Below, one piece after another: positions 26,603 to 35,393 of a stretch of DNA of 64,000 nucleotides. Position 1 is the first letter of the stretch, and each line of letters starts with the position of its first letter. The DNA lies in assembly GCA_900540385.1 (NCBI GenBank), contig UQFY01000011.1, positions 1-64,000 of the forward strand. Reading direction: 5' to 3'. The position numbers were made by a program, and so were the translations under genes. The notes beneath the pieces are model-generated. The model saw only the letters and a program-made list of their open reading frames with translations. It was not told the origin of the DNA and did no database searches. This DNA comes from an uncultured Mollicutes bacterium (GTDB taxonomy: Bacteria > Bacillota_I > Bacilli_A > RFN20 > CAG-826).

Positions 26603-28404
26603 AAAAAGGAATGATATTCGATTTAGATGGAGTCATTGTCTCTACTGACCATTACCATTATTTAGCGTGGAAAAATATGGCAGATAAAGAGGGTATTCCT
26701 TTTGATGAGGAAACAAACAATCGTCTTAGAGGAATCTCTCGCATGGCTTCCTTGGAAATTATTCTTGAGAAAGCATCAAAGACCTACAGCCAGGAAGAAA
26801 AAGAAAAACTATGCGAAAAGAAAAACAATATTTACCGCGAATCTTTGAATCAACTTACCCCAAAAGACGTCGATCCCGATACTCTAGCAACGCTCATTCA
26901 AATCAAAAACATGGGGATTAAAACAGCCATTGGTTCCTCTAGCAAGAACACCAAATTCATTCTTGAAAGAATTGGCTTATTAGACTTCTTCGATGAAATT
27001 GTTGACGGAACGATGATCTCTCATTCAAAGCCGGACCCAGAAGTCTTTCTTCTTGCAGCAAAGAAAATTGGGCTAGAACCAAAAGATTGTGGTGTAGTGG
27101 AAGATGCATACGCAGGGGTGGAAGCCGCAAAACGTGGAGGCTTCACTTCTTATGGCATTGGCGATGCTTCAACCTCTCCCAATACGGATTACCCATTAAA
27201 GAAGATGAGCGACCTTCTTATCTATTTAAACGAAAAAAAGGAAGACAAACCTAGAATTGCCATCGAACATTTATATAAGACTTATCCGAATGGATTTACA
27301 GCCACAAAAGACTTTAGCCTTACTATCAATGATGGGGAATTTGTGGTATTTGTTGGCCCTTCAGGCTGTGGAAAATCCACCGTCTTAAGAATGATTGCAG
27401 GCTTAGAAGATGTCACAAAAGGAAAAATTCTTCTCGATGGGGAGGATATCACGGATAAAGAAGCGAAAGACCGTGACATCGCAATGGTTTTCCAAAACTA
27501 TGCTTTATACCCACATTTAAGTGTTTTTAAAAACATTGCTTTCCCACTTGAGGTGGAACGTGTTCCTTTAAAACATTTCTTTGACTTTAAATATCGTAAA
27601 CAAAGAAAAGCAGACATTAAAAAGAAAGTAGAAGACGCAGCCTCTAAAATTGGCTTAAGCGACTACTTAGAAAGCAAACCAGCAAATCTTTCGGGTGGGC
27701 AAAGACAACGTGTGGCTTTAGGAAGAGCCATTGTCCGTGATCCAAAAGTCTTCCTTCTTGATGAACCTCTTTCCAATCTCGATGCCAAGATGCGTGTTCA
27801 AATGAGATCGGAAATCACCCGTCTTCATGACAAGCTAAAAACTATTTTCATCTACGTCACACACGACCAAGTCGAAGCGATGACCATGGGCACAAAGATC
27901 GTTGTCTTAAAAGATGGAGTTATCCAACAAGTCGGCACACCAGAAGACATCTTCCTTAATCCAGTGAACCAATTTGTTGCAGGTTTTATTGGAACGCCTC
28001 AGATGAATTTCTTTAATGCCCGCATTCGAAAAGAAGGGAACCAGTATTACGCTTCTTTGGAAGGCAGACAAAAAGAACTCCTTCTTCCTAAGGAAAGAAT
28101 GAAAAACTTCTCTGATCAATACCTTGATAAAGAAATGGTTTTAGGAATCCGTCCAGGAGCCATCTCCGTTAAAGGGGATTTAGATTATCAAGAACAAGGT
28201 TTCTTAGCCCACATCAACCTCTTTGAACAACTCGGAGAAGAAACCCTCTTATATGTTACCTTCCCCGGAAAAAAGGAAGACCTTATCATTTCTACGACAG
28301 GTTTAGGTAGATTTCATAAAGAAATGGATGTTGGAATATCTTTCAACTTAGAACATGTATGTTTATTTTCCAAAGAAACAGGCGAATCTCTCTTAAAAAG
28401 ATAG
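26599..28404 (+). CDS. Fusion of beta-phosphoglucomutase and MsmK/UgpC-type ABC importer ATPase
   Basis: 601 residues in one uninterrupted frame. Residues 1-212 are a HAD-family beta-phosphoglucomutase: FDLDGV (7-12), GSSSKN, KPDPEVFLLAA and GVVEDAYAGVEAA. Residues from about 216 are a complete MalK/MsmK-type ATPase: Walker A GPSGCGKST (253-261), signature LSGGQRQR (near 363), Walker B FLLDEPLSNLD, then the regulatory OB-like domain. The usual MsmK start (I-x-LEHLYKxYPNG) follows the mutase with almost no linker. The protein therefore joins the isomerase that turns GH65-derived beta-glucose-1-phosphate into glucose-6-phosphate with the motor of the sugar importer. GGAGG sets the ATG, which overlaps the upstream stop. 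Confidence 0.93.
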   Translation: MKKGMIFDLDGVIVSTDHYHYLAWKNMADKEGIPFDEETNNRLRGISRMASLEIILEKASKTYSQEEKEKLCEKKNNIYRESLNQLTPKDVDPDTLATLIQIKNMGIKTAIGSSSKNTKFILERIGLLDFFDEIVDGTMISHSKPDPEVFLLAAKKIGLEPKDCGVVEDAYAGVEAAKRGGFTSYGIGDASTSPNTDYPLKKMSDLLIYLNEKKEDKPRIAIEHLYKTYPNGFTATKDFSLTINDGEFVVFVGPSGCGKSTVLRMIAGLEDVTKGKILLDGEDITDKEAKDRDIAMVFQNYALYPHLSVFKNIAFPLEVERVPLKHFFDFKYRKQRKADIKKKVEDAASKIGLSDYLESKPANLSGGQRQRVALGRAIVRDPKVFLLDEPLSNLDAKMRVQMRSEITRLHDKLKTIFIYVTHDQVEAMTMGTKIVVLKDGVIQQVGTPEDIFLNPVNQFVAGFIGTPQMNFFNARIRKEGNQYYASLEGRQKELLLPKERMKNFSDQYLDKEMVLGIRPGAISVKGDLDYQEQGFLAHINLFEQLGEETLLYVTFPGKKEDLIISTTGLGRFHKEMDVGISFNLEHVCLFSKETGESLLKR

Positions 28405-30092
28405 GATTTTTCTTCCTCGGTTTATTTATGCTTTCATCTTGTAAGGAAAACCTTCCTTCTTTTTCGAGTCAAGTAAACACAAGTGACATTTCTTCTTTAG
28501 ATTCAAAAGAAGACTTTGCCTCAAGCTTTCCTAAGGATGAGAATGGTTTTAAGATTGTCGAAAAAGATTATTTTTCAAATAAAGAAGATCCCTCCTCTAA
28601 AGGCGAGACCAATCAGGTTAAATTTGGAGAAAAGATTGAGGGCGTGCCTATATATTCCTCTTTCAAACTCTTTCTTGCTGGAGAAGAAGTTCCGGTATAT
28701 TCGGTTAAAATCAATCAAGATCAAACATGGAGCGCAGAGGCTAAAAACCGCGTTGCTACAGGAGTGGCCTCTTTTTCTCTTAAAGGGAAAGCAACATTAA
28801 AACTCCAATGTGCTTTTAATCCATTAAATGACGTTAAAATTCGTCCTTTAGGAAGAAATATTCCTTTTCAAATAGATTCTGCACGTTGGGTCATTTCTTT
28901 TGAAATTGATACCCCAGGGCAATATGTAATTGAAACGAGGTACCGTACCCTTCATCTTTTCGTAAATGAATGGAAAGAGACGCCTCAAAACACAATTGTT
29001 TTTTCCTCTGGGCTTCACACGAAAGAAAATGATAATCGCATCAATTCTAACAACGAGATTATTTTACATAATGGGTCTCATATTTTCTTGGAAGAAGGCG
29101 CAATCGTTCGAGCAAAAATCAAAGCCTACGATGCTTATCATATTTCTATTTCTGGTCCTGGTTTTATCGACGGCTCCCTTTTTGAAAGAAATGTGAGTAA
29201 AGGGATTGCGAATGTCCCTTTAGATATTTCATTTTGTAATGATGTAACTTTGGAGGACTTTTTCGTTCTTGATCCCGCTGGATGGGCATTTAATCTATAT
29301 TTTTCAAGTAATCTTCATCTTAAAAATACAAAAATCATCTCTTCTCGCTCAAATGGAGACGGAATATCCGTCCAATCTTGTAAGAACCTGGAGGCAGACT
29401 CTTGCTTTGTGAGAAGCTGGGATGATTCTTTGGTCGTGAAAAACTACGTCAATTGGAGAACGAATCAAGAGGGGGAGACCTCTTCCATCCATTTTAAGAA
29501 TTGCCTGATTATTACAGATCTCGCTCAATCAATGGAAATCGGTTACGAAACCATCGGAGAGAAAATGGAAGACATCTCTTTCGAAAATATCAGTGTTCTT
29601 CACGCTTATCACAAACCCGTATTTTCCATTCATAATGGGAATAACGCTAAAATACGCAATGTAACTTATAAGAACATAACGGTAGAGGATCTTTCTATCG
29701 GAAAAGGAGATGGAACACCCTATCTTTTTGATTTTGACGTGTCGCATTCTTCTACTTGGTCCGATGCCCATAAAATCACTTCGCTGGGGGACATCGATGG
29801 AGTTCATGTTGAGAATATAAAAATCATTGCTGGAAGAGAGGCCCCTAAAATCAAAATTACAGGTTCCTTAGAAAAAAGAAACGGCTTTCCGAATGTTGCG
29901 CATAAGTTTTTTAATGTCACTTTCAAAGATGTTGATATATATGGTAAAACGCTTGATTCATCTTATTCTTATTTAGAAACGGCTTATGCCGAGAACGTTC
30001 AATATCAAAAGACGGGGAAAGTAATTACCGGAGCGACTTATCCAAAGACAGATGTTTCCTCTTTTAGTAATAATATCATCCGTGTGAAATAA
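28359..30092 (+). CDS. Surface lipoprotein glycoside hydrolase, GH28/GH49-like, short paralogue
   Basis: 577 residues with a lipobox (FMLSSC) after a basic leader. It shares with the gene at 13555 the N-terminal beta-sandwich (about 50-185) and the beta-helix with NGDGI (Asp334) and WDD (Asp355/Asp356), but lacks the two discoidin-like domains. The start lies inside the 3' end of the fusion gene and has no good ribosome site, so coupled translation is likely; the ATG at 28359 is the only in-frame ATG that keeps the basic leader. It is the last gene of the operon and is followed at once by a 68-bp repeat. Confidence 0.78.
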   Translation: MFIFQRNRRISLKKIGFFFLGLFMLSSCKENLPSFSSQVNTSDISSLDSKEDFASSFPKDENGFKIVEKDYFSNKEDPSSKGETNQVKFGEKIEGVPIYSSFKLFLAGEEVPVYSVKINQDQTWSAEAKNRVATGVASFSLKGKATLKLQCAFNPLNDVKIRPLGRNIPFQIDSARWVISFEIDTPGQYVIETRYRTLHLFVNEWKETPQNTIVFSSGLHTKENDNRINSNNEIILHNGSHIFLEEGAIVRAKIKAYDAYHISISGPGFIDGSLFERNVSKGIANVPLDISFCNDVTLEDFFVLDPAGWAFNLYFSSNLHLKNTKIISSRSNGDGISVQSCKNLEADSCFVRSWDDSLVVKNYVNWRTNQEGETSSIHFKNCLIITDLAQSMEIGYETIGEKMEDISFENISVLHAYHKPVFSIHNGNNAKIRNVTYKNITVEDLSIGKGDGTPYLFDFDVSHSSTWSDAHKITSLGDIDGVHVENIKIIAGREAPKIKITGSLEKRNGFPNVAHKFFNVTFKDVDIYGKTLDSSYSYLETAYAENVQYQKTGKVITGATYPKTDVSSFSNNIIRVK

Positions 30093-30094
30093 CG

Positions 30095-30162
30095 AACTTC
30101 AGTCAAAATGAAGTGAAGTATGAAGTAACAATGAAGTAATACTTCACTCTTACTTCATTCTT
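30095..30162. repeat. 68-bp palindromic repeat, copy 1
   Basis: The element consists of iterated TGAAGT half-sites in both orientations. It can pair as AATGAAGTAA with TTACTTCATT or as GTGAAGTAT with ATACTTCAC. It matches the copy at 31658-31725 at 64 of 68 positions. It starts just after the stop of the upstream gene and overlaps the -35 of the promoter of the AlbA_2 gene. Confidence 0.9.
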
Positions 30163-30172
30163 TCGTTATAAT
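30143..30172 (+). promoter_or_regulatory. Promoter of the AlbA_2 gene, overlapping repeat copy 1
   Basis: TTCACT (30143-30148), an 18-nt spacer and TATAAT (30167-30172). The -35 lies inside the palindromic repeat, which makes the repeat a likely operator. Confidence 0.6.
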
Positions 30173-30192
30173 ATTGATGGGAGGTAAAGAAA

Positions 30193-31659
30193 ATGCTTTT
30201 TGAAGAACTAGTCCCCAATACAAATCTCGAAGATTATGAAGTGGAATTTAAAGGAATTATCAATGAAGGCTTTGATAATGAAACAAAGCAAAGAGTAGAG
30301 AATGGGTGGCTAAAAGAAATTGCTGCTTTTGCAAATACTTTTGGCGGAGTCCTCTATGTTGGTGTAGAAAACAAAACCCATAAAATCGTTGCCTTATCCC
30401 ACGAATGCGCAGATAAAATCACCTTAATGGTTCAAAGATTAATCCCTTTACACATCGAGCCTCCTATTCGCTATACAATCGAAAAAATACCGGTTCCAGA
30501 AGTTTCGCCAACTCGCTATGTTCTAGGGATACATGTAGAAAAAAGCAAATTTCCACCGGTTTCTCTTCACATTAATGGGACGAGTGTTATTTATGTAAGA
30601 CACTTTGGAAAAACAAGCCCTGCAACAGGTGAAGAAATACGTAACCTAGTGTTATCTAGCGATTCTGTCTCCTATGACATTATGGAAACAGATGAATTTT
30701 TCCATAAAGAAGATTTTCAAATGCTGTTCTCTTTCTACAAGGAGCAGAACAACGGGAAAGAATTGACGGAAAAAGATTTATTTAACATTGGTTTTTTCAC
30801 GCTTGATAAAAAATTAAAAAGAGGAGCCATTCTTTTCCGTGATAATTGCAATGATTCAAGAACGTTAATCGAATGTTCTGCCTTCCCTGGCATCAGCAAA
30901 GGGGACAATCTTTTCCTTGCAAGCAAAAAAATACAAGGAAACTTAATTGAAGAATACAAAGAAGCCATGGACTTTATTGAATCTCGTTCTATCAACGGCT
31001 TTGAAAAAACACCTAACGGAAGAAAAGATATCTTTTCCTTTCCAAAACGTTCCCTCTCAGAAGGAATTGCCAATGCCATCGGACATCGCAACTATTTTAT
31101 TCAAGGTGGACAAATTGAAATCAATGTTTTTAAAGACCGCTTGGAGATTATTTCGCCAGGTTCTTTGCCCACCCATAAATGGTTGCAAAAAGAAACCAAT
31201 CTAGCTCAAATTCCTCCACTTCGGAGAAATGAACTTATTTGCGCAGTCTTTACTCTTTGCAAAATCATGGATCATAAAGGCAGTGGTTTTGACAAAATTG
31301 AGCAAGAATACAAAGAATATGGACCGAAATTCGCACCCTTTGCGGATTCTGACGATTCCTTTTTCTCTTTAACTCTTCCCGATCTTACTCATCCTTCGGG
31401 CCTCGTATCAAGCAACGAAAAACCAGCCGTTTATACGATAAATGGGGAAGAAACAGCTAAACAATTAGAAATACTTTCTTATTGTTGGAATGCTCCACAT
31501 ACCGCTTTAGAAATCGCTGAAATGCTTGGCATAAAGCCTTCTAATTATTTCCGAAAAGAAATCATCCAACCTTTAATGGAGAAAAACCTACTTTTGATGA
31601 GCAATTCGACTTATCCGGCCAAATATTATTCCAATCACAACACCGTCTTCCCAAAATAA
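30193..31659 (+). CDS. AlbA_2/HATPase_c_4-type putative transcriptional regulator
   Basis: 488 residues. The N-terminal AlbA_2 (Schlafen-like) domain (about 10-130) shows YEVEFKGI, KEIAAFANTFGGVLYVGV and IYVRHFGKTSPAT. The middle contains the ATP-binding-like HATPase_c_4 segment (about 275-370: EGIANAIGHRNYFIQGGQIEI, DRLEIISPGSLP, MDHKGSGFDKI), and a winged-helix-like tail follows. Proteins of this plan are annotated as RecG-related regulators and some Schlafen/AlbA_2 proteins are nucleases; the role here is not known. GGGAGG lies 8 nt before the ATG. The gene is bracketed by two copies of a 68-bp palindromic repeat, the second of which begins in its stop codon. Confidence 0.82.
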   Translation: MLFEELVPNTNLEDYEVEFKGIINEGFDNETKQRVENGWLKEIAAFANTFGGVLYVGVENKTHKIVALSHECADKITLMVQRLIPLHIEPPIRYTIEKIPVPEVSPTRYVLGIHVEKSKFPPVSLHINGTSVIYVRHFGKTSPATGEEIRNLVLSSDSVSYDIMETDEFFHKEDFQMLFSFYKEQNNGKELTEKDLFNIGFFTLDKKLKRGAILFRDNCNDSRTLIECSAFPGISKGDNLFLASKKIQGNLIEEYKEAMDFIESRSINGFEKTPNGRKDIFSFPKRSLSEGIANAIGHRNYFIQGGQIEINVFKDRLEIISPGSLPTHKWLQKETNLAQIPPLRRNELICAVFTLCKIMDHKGSGFDKIEQEYKEYGPKFAPFADSDDSFFSLTLPDLTHPSGLVSSNEKPAVYTINGEETAKQLEILSYCWNAPHTALEIAEMLGIKPSNYFRKEIIQPLMEKNLLLMSNSTYPAKYYSNHNTVFPK

Positions 31660-31725
31660 CTTCGCACAAAATGAAGTGAAGTGTGAAGTAACAATGAAGT
31701 AATACTTCACTCTTACTTCATTCTT
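31658..31725. repeat. 68-bp palindromic repeat, copy 2
   Basis: Same orientation as the copy at 30095-30162, with 4 mismatches. It begins within the TAA of the AlbA_2 gene. No -10 element follows. The remaining bases to 31898 hold a TTATCGATAA palindrome near 31845 and a TATATA/AGGAG leader for the next gene. Confidence 0.9.
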
Positions 31726-31898
31726 AAAAAACCTTGAAAAATAAGCATCTTTTTGGAATTTATATGCTTTCCTATTCCTCTAGAGTAGATTTATATAGAT
31801 ATCTTTATTAAAATTAGGCTATGTTCAAAAGAAAGAGAAACAGGCTTATCGATAAACGAAAACCTTTTTTCTTAATCTTTTATATATAGGAGATAAAT

Positions 31899-34800
31899 AT
31901 GAACAAAAAGAAGCTACTCGTTCTCTTACCTGCAGCTCTCCTTGCTCTCAGTGGATGCAATCCTAGCGAACCAGGACCATCATCCTCTGAAAAATCAAGT
32001 GAAGCTAGCCAAGTTGTCTCTTCAGAAGAGGCTAAAAAGACTTACCAAGTAACCATTACGCAAGTGGAACACGCTCACGTTGAAGCTGACAAAACGCAAG
32101 CGGAAGTGGGTGAAACGTTACTTTCACTATCACAACCGATGAAGACTATCACGTTTCTTCCTTCAAAGTGAACGGAAACGATGTCACTATTACCGGCAAC
32201 AAAGCTACCGCTACAATGGTGGAAAATGGCTTAACTGTCACAATTGCAGTGGAAGCAAACACTCATGACGTTACCATCCACTCTTCGGAAAATGGTACGG
32301 TAGTTGCCGATAAAACAACGGCAATCGTTGGCGATAGAGTTACTTTCACCATCACACCAAATGATGACTTTGAACTGGATACTTTCAAAGTCAATGGTGA
32401 AGCAAAAGAAGTAACAAACAACACTTACGAAGCCACAATGGTCAAAGAAGGATTAACCGTTGATACGACCTTCAAAGCAATCAAACATGCCGTTACCATC
32501 AATAAAAATGCTGGTGGAACAGTCACCGCAGATAAATTAGAAGCGATCACCGGAGAAGACGTCACCTTAACCGTCACTCCAGATACGAACTATCATTTAT
32601 CCGCATTATATGTTAACGGCAATTCTGTTTCTGTCGGAGAAAGTGGAACCGTCGTCGTTAAGATGGTTAAAACTGGATTAATCGTTTCTGGCGTCTTTGC
32701 TAAAAAGAGAGCGCCTATTACGGTTACTGACACAAAAGGCGGAACCATTCGTACATCGTCAACAACGGATGCCACTATTGGAGAAGAAATTGAAATTCAA
32801 GTCTATGCAGATGATGGCTATGAATTAGATAAACTCCTCGTCAATGGGGAAGAGACGGAGGTTGATTCCGAAGGGTTTGCCTATGTTACAATGGTCGAAG
32901 GCGGACTTACTATCACGGCAACCTGGAAAGAACTTGCTAAAGCAATCACCATTGCTCCATCCACAAACGGCACCGTTACTGCCAATAAAGAAAAAGCTGC
33001 TGTTGGAGAAAGCGTTACTTTCACTATCTCCCCAGCCGAAGGCTACCACCTCGAATCCTTTAAAGTAAATGGAGCTGAAGTGGAAGTCACTGGCAATAGC
33101 TATGTCGCCAATATGACTGAAGCAGGCCTTTCTATCGAAGCAACCTTCTCTGATACTTACCGCGTTGCATCTATCTCTGAATCCTTAAAGACAACCATCA
33201 AAGGATTAGATACTGCTAAGGTTACTTTAACTGCTGATTCAACAATTGATACCATCCCTCTTGCTAAGAAAGATACTATCATCGATTTAGGTGGAAAGAC
33301 CTTAACGGTTACCTCGGCTGTTGCTATCTATGCCTTACCAGGAGAAGGTGGCACACACGTTCAAAATATCACCGTTAAAAACGGAACCATCAATGTCACG
33401 GGTGCTCTTGCAAACGGAAACATCATCAATGCTTCTGATGCTCTATCCTTCACTTTAGATGGTGTTACGCTTACCAACACGACTTTAACTTACACAGGTA
33501 TCTATTGTTCTTCCTCTACAGACTTAGAAATTAAGAATTCTACTTTGGATCTTAAAGCCATCTTCGGTATTGGAACGAATAACCTCGAAGGAAAGAATGC
33601 TAAGATCCTTATGGATAATTCCCATCTTACCGTCACCACCGATGATAAAGATAATGCTGCCTTCTTAGGAAATGTCGAAGGCATCAACGTCACCTTCAAA
33701 AACTCCACACTCCAAGCTGATAGACAAGCTCTTATCGCTCGTACTGGCACTTGGAAAGCCGATGCTACAACTTTCGAAACCACTGGTGCTTGGTTAACCG
33801 AAGCTACAAAAGCCAAGAATGATTCTTATCTTACTGGCGTTTGGAAAGCAGGAAACGAAGTTCCATCTGCTGCAGTCGTTATCGGTGATAATGTTGCAGA
33901 CGCTTATAACGAAGACGTCAACTTTACTTTCGCCAATTCTTGTAAATTCGTTGCTCCAGCTGGAAACAAAGTCGTTTCTAGAGTTGATGGAACACATAAC
34001 ACAACCATCAACTTTGATGCCTTAACCTATGTCAACGCTTACGATTCTATGGATAATGGCACAGGTGTTAACGTTGTGACTCCAAACGTTCTTACAAAAA
34101 CCATCGCTGAGATGAATGCGTTAACCGAAACTGATGATAAGAACTTATATGTTGTTAAAGGCGTTATCGAAAACGTTACTAATGAAAAGTATGGCAATTG
34201 TGTTATTAGAACCGTTGAAGGCGAAACATTAACAGTTTATGGTTCTTACACATCAGGAGTTACCTATCAAAAAAATGCACAAGGCTCTTACGAGATCGCC
34301 AAAAAGTCTTCCGTGCCAACTAAGCGTGTCTATGTTGGATACGAAGTAACGATGATTGGCACCTTCTTGAAATACAACACCACAGCCGAGCTTATTGATG
34401 CCAAAGTCTTCGTTGGAGATATTTCTCAAGGCTATAAAGCAAGCATTTCTTCTAACGATGCTAGCTTTGGAACTGTCGCTTTAAGCAAAACAGAAAATTT
34501 GATCTATGGTGAAGAAATTACCGTAACCGCAACACCTGCGGAAGGCTACAAAGTCGCATCGGTCATGTTAGATGATGATTCTACAAATCAAAAAGACATC
34601 ACTGCTGATATGAAATTTAATGCTTCTTTTAAAAACGAAGTTATAGTCACTTTTGTTCACGAAGATGCAAAGGTCGCAAAAACATACAATGTTGCTTTCA
34701 AAAAAGAAAACCAACAATCGCCTTGTGATCAATACAATCAAACCTGGAAAAATGTTTCTGAAAATCGCAGCTACACGATAGAGAATTGTAGCAACTACAA

Positions 34801-35158
34801 GAATGGTTGGGATTTCATCAAGGCCGGAAGAAAAGCTGATGCTTCGGTCGCTTCCATAACTACAGATGCTCCGTTTGCCGAAGCGATTGGTGTCGCCTCC
34901 ATTACATTTAAAAAATTTAAGGGAAGTAATGTAAATTCCATTAAGGTGATTTCTTCTACTGATGCTAAGTTTGAAAATGTGATTGAAGAAGTTGGCATTA
35001 CGGGAAAGGCTGATTCAACCATCAAAGCCACATTCACCAAACCAACTGCAAACGCTTATTACAAATGGGTCTTGGATTTGAAATCTGACGGAGGCACTAA
35101 AAAGAGTAAAAACGGCTTCATTGAAATTGATTCTCTCTCATTCGTTGAAGCAATCTAA
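31899..35158 (+). pseudogene. InlB-repeat surface lipoprotein broken by a frameshift
   Basis: Two frames (31899-32171 and 32168-35158) make one lipoprotein of about 1,085 residues. The first carries the signal (lipobox LALSGC), a Ser/Glu linker and the start of a repeat. At 32115-32117 one base appears lost, because the other frame continues the repeat in register (VTFTITTDEDYHVSSFKVNG). The whole has five tandem ~75-residue divergent InlB B-type repeats (pattern GTV.ADK..A..GE.VTFT), a beta-helix-like region (about 33180-34010), an OB-fold-like part, a sixth repeat (34440-34650) and a C-terminal beta-rich domain. It was probably a surface adhesin or glycan-binding protein. The break is not in a homopolymer; it may be a sequencing error or a true inactivation. 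Confidence 0.75.
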
Positions 35159-35183
35159 TTCTCACCCCGTCGTCCTTCTAATT

Positions 35184-35209
35184 AGCACGTCCTTGTGACG
35201 TGCTTTTTT
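35184..35209 (+). terminator. Intrinsic terminator
   Basis: Perfect 8-bp stem AGCACGTC/GACGTGCT with a CTTGT loop and five further T. Confidence 0.9.
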
Positions 35210-35227
35210 AAAGGATGGACAACATTC

Positions 35228-35269
35228 CTGCATTACTGTAGAAATCAATCTTCCCTCTGTAAAATGCAG
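35228..35269. repeat. Inverted repeat in an intergenic promoter region
   Basis: CTGCATT (35228-35234) and AATGCAG (35263-35269) are perfect complements, separated by 28 nt. No T tract follows. Function unknown; possibly a regulator site for the gene at 35394. Confidence 0.35.
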
Positions 35270-35393
35270 TTGGTAATAAGTGAAATAGATAACTATCTAT
35301 AACATATTCAATCATTTTGTTTGTTTATTAATCTAAAAACTATTTTTGTAACCCCTTTATCTTTAATAACCTATCTTTTATACTTATCTTAAG

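Noticed and set aside
13555..30092. Pectin (polygalacturonate) utilisation locus
   Set aside because: The beta-helix enzymes alone could suggest it, but no uronate-pathway genes are present and GH65 plus beta-phosphoglucomutase point to alpha-glucosides.
30095..31725. Integron cassette with attC sites
   Set aside because: The repeats lack the GTTRRRY/RYYYAAC cores of attC and no integron integrase is present.
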